A stretch of 64,000 bases of DNA from Agrobacterium larrymoorei (GTDB lineage Bacteria > Pseudomonadota > Alphaproteobacteria > Rhizobiales > Rhizobiaceae). The translations under genes were made by a program, and so were the position numbers. Shown here one piece after another: positions 60,964-64,000 of this stretch (the first letter of the stretch is position 1; each line of letters starts with the position of its first letter). The stretch lies in contig NZ_JAAMFB010000031.1 in NCBI RefSeq assembly GCF_013322225.1, forward strand, positions 62,001 through 126,000, read 5' to 3'. The notes beneath the pieces are model-generated. The model was given only the letters and a program-made list of their open reading frames with translations, did not search any database and was not told the DNA's origin.

Positions 60964-62370
60964 TTACCTGATCAATCCCAATTGGGTTGGTAGCCAAAGC
61001 GTGATGGCCGGGACGAAGGTGATCAGCAACAACGCAACGAAAAGCGGAATCATCCACGGTAGGATCGCCAGCGTCGTTCGCTCGACCGACATTTTGGAAA
61101 TGCGTGAGAGAACGAAAAGAACCATGCCCACTGGTGGCGTCAAAAGCCCGATCATCAGGTTCAGCGTTATGATGATGCCGAGATGGACGGGATCGATGCC
61201 GTATCGGGCAGCAACCGGCATCAGGATCGGCACGAGAATGCTAATCGCGGCAATGGTATCCAGAAACGCACCAACGATTAGCAGCAGGACGTTGACGAGG
61301 ATCAGGAATGTCCACCAGTTGTCGGTCAGGCTGAAGATGAAGTCCGAGAACAACTGAGCAGCCTGACTGACGGTGAGCAACCATGCAAAGATCGATGCCG
61401 CAGTGACGATGAAGAGAACCGACGCTGTTGTTTCAATCGTGTCGAATGAGGCTTTGGCCAATGTTCTCATCGTCATCGTGCGGTAGCGAACAAGGCCAAG
61501 GAACATCGACCACATGACCGCCGCAACCGCCGCTTCAGTCGGCGTGAACCAGCCCATCGTCATGCCGCCGATCAAGAGCACCGGCGTCATCAATGCCATG
61601 ACGGCGGAGAAGTCGAAGTACCAGTCCAGTGCCACCAGAGCGACGAGACCGATCAGGACGGCGATGTTGACGGACAGCCCTGCTAAAACCAGCAGGTAAA
61701 CCGCGACCGGAAAGCTAAGGACGATGACGACTTCCAGCGATGCGCCCATCAGCTTGCGGAATTCAAAAGGCGTATCGGAGCCCCAGCCCTTGCGGCGGGC
61801 GAAAATATAAACCGTCAGCATCATCAGGACCGTCATGACGATGCCTGGGATGATTCCGGCCATGAACAGCGCGCCGATGGAGGCATTCGCCATCATGCCG
61901 TAAATTACGAAGGGCAGGGATGGCGGAAAGATCGGGCCGAGTGTTGCGGAGGCGGCAGTCACGCCGACGGCCGCCTCGGCCGGATAACCGTGATCCTTCA
62001 TGGCCTTGATTTCGATGGTGCCGATACCTGCGGCATCGGCAAGGGCGGTGCCGGACATGCCGGAGAATACCACCGAGCCGATGATATTGACCTGCGCCAG
62101 TCCACCTTTCATCCAGCCCACCAGAGAGAGGGCAAAGTGGTAAATCCGACCTGTAACGCCTGCAATATTCATGAGATTGCCGGCCAGAATGAAGAACGGC
62201 ACGGCAATCAGCGGAAAGCTTTCCACCCCGGCAATCATGCGCTGTGCGGCGATGATATCCGGCGCGACGCCATAAAGGACGAGATAAAGAAGTGACGAAA
62301 CAGCCATGGATACGGCAACGGGTGTGCCGATGATCATGAGCAACAGAAATGAGCCAATCAAAAGCAGCAT
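60964..62370 (-). CDS. TRAP transporter large permease (DctM)
   Basis: This 468-residue, highly hydrophobic protein is the ion-driven transport subunit of a TRAP importer. It starts MLLLIGSFLLLMIIGTPVAV, the usual DctM N-terminus. Helical blocks are VVFSGMSGTALADAAGIG, GPIFPPSLPFVIYGMMA, MTVLMMLTVYIF and LLTPPVGMVLFVLSRI. About 12-13 membrane segments are visible. It begins three bases after the small permease. The cargo is likely a hexonate such as gulonate, idonate or mannonate, from the downstream enzymes. Confidence 0.94.
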   Translation of the reverse strand: MLLLIGSFLLLMIIGTPVAVSMAVSSLLYLVLYGVAPDIIAAQRMIAGVESFPLIAVPFFILAGNLMNIAGVTGRIYHFALSLVGWMKGGLAQVNIIGSVVFSGMSGTALADAAGIGTIEIKAMKDHGYPAEAAVGVTAASATLGPIFPPSLPFVIYGMMANASIGALFMAGIIPGIVMTVLMMLTVYIFARRKGWGSDTPFEFRKLMGASLEVVIVLSFPVAVYLLVLAGLSVNIAVLIGLVALVALDWYFDFSAVMALMTPVLLIGGMTMGWFTPTEAAVAAVMWSMFLGLVRYRTMTMRTLAKASFDTIETTASVLFIVTAASIFAWLLTVSQAAQLFSDFIFSLTDNWWTFLILVNVLLLIVGAFLDTIAAISILVPILMPVAARYGIDPVHLGIIITLNLMIGLLTPPVGMVLFVLSRISKMSVERTTLAILPWMIPLFVALLLITFVPAITLWLPTQLGLIR

Positions 62371-62373
62371 CGA

Positions 62374-62952
62374 TTAAATTCCCTGTACATTCACGGCTTC
62401 ATCAGCCTGCTCACGGACGGTTTTCTCGCCTGTCATGTCCTTTATGAAGTTCTGAAGCGAACGCAGGAACATCAACAGAAAAGCTGCAAACACCGTGTAG
62501 AAAACGATACCGCGGGGAAGGTCGACGGTGACCATACGCTCGTCGCCGACGATTTCGAGATAGCGCCACATCAGCCAGGTGATGTAGGCGAAGAAGGCGA
62601 TATTGATGAGGTCCACTATGACCTCCAGCACCCGTCCCGCCCGGCGTGAGAGAAAGCGGTAGATCAAGTCTACCTGAATGTGCCTCAGCTGCCGTACACA
62701 CATCACCGAACCCAGGAAGACGACGACGACAAGGCAGTTCGCCGCGATCTCCTCGGTCCAGGCGAGGCTATTGTTCAATGCGTAGCGCGTGAAGAATTGC
62801 AGGAAGACGCTTGCCGCCATCCCCCAGAATACCAGAAGCGTCAGCCAGTCTTCGAACGAATAAGGGGAAAGGTCGACAGTCCCGACATCTTCTTCAAAGG
62901 CATGCGCCATCTCTTCCACGCTTATGGGCGCGCTTTTTTGATCGGTCATCAA
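62374..62952 (-). CDS. TRAP transporter small permease (DctQ)
   Basis: This 192-residue subunit has four membrane helices (about residues 30-50, 65-85, 105-125 and 150-170), with the family pattern FTRYALNNSLAWTEEIA and VRQLRHIQVDLIYRFLSRRA. It bridges the binding protein and the large permease. A perfect hairpin lies between it and the preceding binding-protein gene. Confidence 0.92.
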   Translation of the reverse strand: MMTDQKSAPISVEEMAHAFEEDVGTVDLSPYSFEDWLTLLVFWGMAASVFLQFFTRYALNNSLAWTEEIAANCLVVVVFLGSVMCVRQLRHIQVDLIYRFLSRRAGRVLEVIVDLINIAFFAYITWLMWRYLEIVGDERMVTVDLPRGIVFYTVFAAFLLMFLRSLQNFIKDMTGEKTVREQADEAVNVQGI

Positions 62953-62979
62953 GTTGCTCCAGCAAACAGGGCCAGTAAG

Positions 62980-63005
62980 GACCCGGCGTCCTTAGCCGCC
63001 GGGTC
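62980..63005 (-). repeat. Intercistronic hairpin between TRAP binding protein and small permease
   Basis: GACCCGGCG (62980-62988) pairs perfectly with CGCCGGGTC (62997-63005), loop of 8 bases. Its position right after the binding-protein stop suggests it stabilises that part of the mRNA or lowers read-through. Confidence 0.6.
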
Positions 63006-63012
63006 GGAGGGA

Positions 63013-63987
63013 TTACTGGATGGCGCGAATTGCTTCCCAGTCGGCTTTCTCATAGCCAAAGTCCTCGAACTTCACTTTTTCGAGCACGTTCTTTTCGAAA
63101 TCTGCCTTGTCGACTTCCGCAACTGTCAGGCCACGCTTCTTGAAGTCTTCGACAAGTGCTTTCTCACGCTCCTCGATGATCTTGGTGGTTTTGGTCGCAG
63201 CTTCCTGCATCACTTCCACGAAAATCTTCTTGTCCTCGTCTGAGAGGCTCGCCCAGCGTGATTTCGAAATCACTGTATTCAGATGGTCAACGATGTGGCC
63301 GGTCAGAACGATGTTCTTCTGCACTTCGAAGAACTTCTTGGCTTCGATGGTCGTCAGCGGATTTTCCTGCGCGTCCACGGTGCCGTTCTGAAGTGCGAGA
63401 TAAACCTCGGCAAACGCGATAGGCGTCGTATTCGCACCGCAAGCGCGGGGCATGGCGAGGTAGGCCGGAACATCCGGCACACGCATTTTCACGCCAGCCA
63501 GATCGGAGCATTTTTCGATAGGCTTGTTCGATGTGGTGTGACGCGTGCCGTAATAGCTGACAGCCGTAATTACGTTGCCGGTCTTGTCTTCGTAACCTTT
63601 TGCCAGTCGCTTGAAGACGTCGCTCTTGGTGTAGGCGATCAGATGGGCCGGATCGCGGAATATATAGGGGAAATAGGTGACACCGATGGGCTTGAAGTCG
63701 CGTGCCGCAAAGCTGGAGCCGGAAATGATCATGTCGACCGTCCCAAGCTTCAGGCCTTGATTGATGTCGGCTTCCTTGCCCAATTGAGACGCGGGGAAGA
63801 CATCGATCTTGTAGCGGCCTTCAGTGCGCTTCTCAATTTCCTTGGCGGCCCATACGGATTCCGTGTGGAACGGCTCGCTCGTTTCGTAAACATGCGCCCA
63901 TTTCAGCATGGTCTGCGCCTGGGCTGAAAGTGCGGATGCGACGACCACAGCTGTCGCACCAAGTAGAGTTGTCAATCTGAACGTCAT
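63013..63987 (-). CDS. TRAP transporter solute-binding protein (DctP)
   Basis: This 324-residue periplasmic protein has a Sec signal (LTTLLGATAVVVASALSAQA) and the DctP pattern: LKWAHVYETSEPFHTESVWA, FPASQLGKEADINQGLKLGT, the ligand-carboxylate Arg in AGVKMRVPDVPAYL and VDAQENPLTTI. GAGGAG lies just before the ATG at 63987. It is the first gene of the six-gene operon seen here. The promoter is probably beyond the right edge. The ligand is inferred as a hexonate. Confidence 0.94.
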   Translation of the reverse strand: MTFRLTTLLGATAVVVASALSAQAQTMLKWAHVYETSEPFHTESVWAAKEIEKRTEGRYKIDVFPASQLGKEADINQGLKLGTVDMIISGSSFAARDFKPIGVTYFPYIFRDPAHLIAYTKSDVFKRLAKGYEDKTGNVITAVSYYGTRHTTSNKPIEKCSDLAGVKMRVPDVPAYLAMPRACGANTTPIAFAEVYLALQNGTVDAQENPLTTIEAKKFFEVQKNIVLTGHIVDHLNTVISKSRWASLSDEDKKIFVEVMQEAATKTTKIIEEREKALVEDFKKRGLTVAEVDKADFEKNVLEKVKFEDFGYEKADWEAIRAIQ

Positions 63988-64000
63988 TTCTTTTCTCCTC

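Noticed and set aside
1-64000. CRISPR arrays, tRNA genes, insertion sequences or prophage genes
   Set aside because: No regularly spaced repeats, no tRNA-like cloverleaf with CCA region, and no transposase, integrase or phage structural protein was found on either strand.

Overview
The window reads as alphaproteobacterial, most likely Agrobacterium or a close Rhizobiaceae relative. The reasons are the gene order of the protocatechuate (pca) cluster (pcaIJF / pcaR / pcaQ / pcaDCHGB), the density of ABC and TRAP importers with matching catabolic genes, the mid-to-high GC content, and the many GntR/LysR/IclR/AraC/TetR regulators. No tRNA, rRNA, CRISPR array, intact insertion sequence or prophage was recognised. 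Almost everything is accessory carbon-source metabolism plus a few housekeeping genes (asd, recQ, carbonic anhydrase, D,D-carboxypeptidase, two lytic transglycosylases).

Layout. 1-3763: siderophore uptake (FecCD permease cut by the window edge, ATPase, divergent TonB-dependent receptor). 3815-5170: MocR-type regulator. 5321-11155: a minus-strand operon of an amino-acid-type ABC importer followed by an MmgE/PrpD protein and an LLM-class flavin monooxygenase. 11567-19795: beta-ketoadipate pathway, pcaIJF (minus) with divergent pcaR, then pcaQ (minus) with divergent pcaDCHGB. 19808-27770: a quinate/shikimate module with a six-gene minus-strand operon (binding protein, aroQ-like, two permeases, ATPase, aroE-like) and divergent quiC plus two paralogous GntR regulators. 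27834-35950: a sugar-acid module (enolase-superfamily dehydratase, DapA-family aldolase, GntR) facing a dipeptide-type ABC importer. 36015-40923: TetR plus RND efflux pump. 41375-46242: thioesterase, SDR, AraC, SnoaL-like protein and a Tat-exported aldo/keto reductase. 46603-54761: recQ, EAL protein, cell-wall enzymes, carbonic anhydrase, asd. 55264-57150: MFS transporter with a large extra domain. 57223-63987: TRAP importer with idonate/gulonate-type dehydrogenase, uxuA and uxuB.

How the parts work together. Quinate or shikimate imported by the 20670-24200 ABC system would be oxidised by the AroE-like dehydrogenase, dehydrated by the AroQ-like protein and turned into protocatechuate by QuiC. 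PcaHG, PcaB, PcaC and PcaD then take protocatechuate to beta-ketoadipate, and PcaIJ and PcaF finish to succinyl-CoA and acetyl-CoA. The whole route lies in about 16 kb. Two strong candidate operators sit in the pca control regions.

The most unusual items are a 279-bp intergenic element of nested inverted repeats (50284-50562), an AroQ homologue with two substrate-binding residues replaced, a Tat-exported aldo/keto reductase, and an MFS transporter with a roughly 185-residue soluble insertion.
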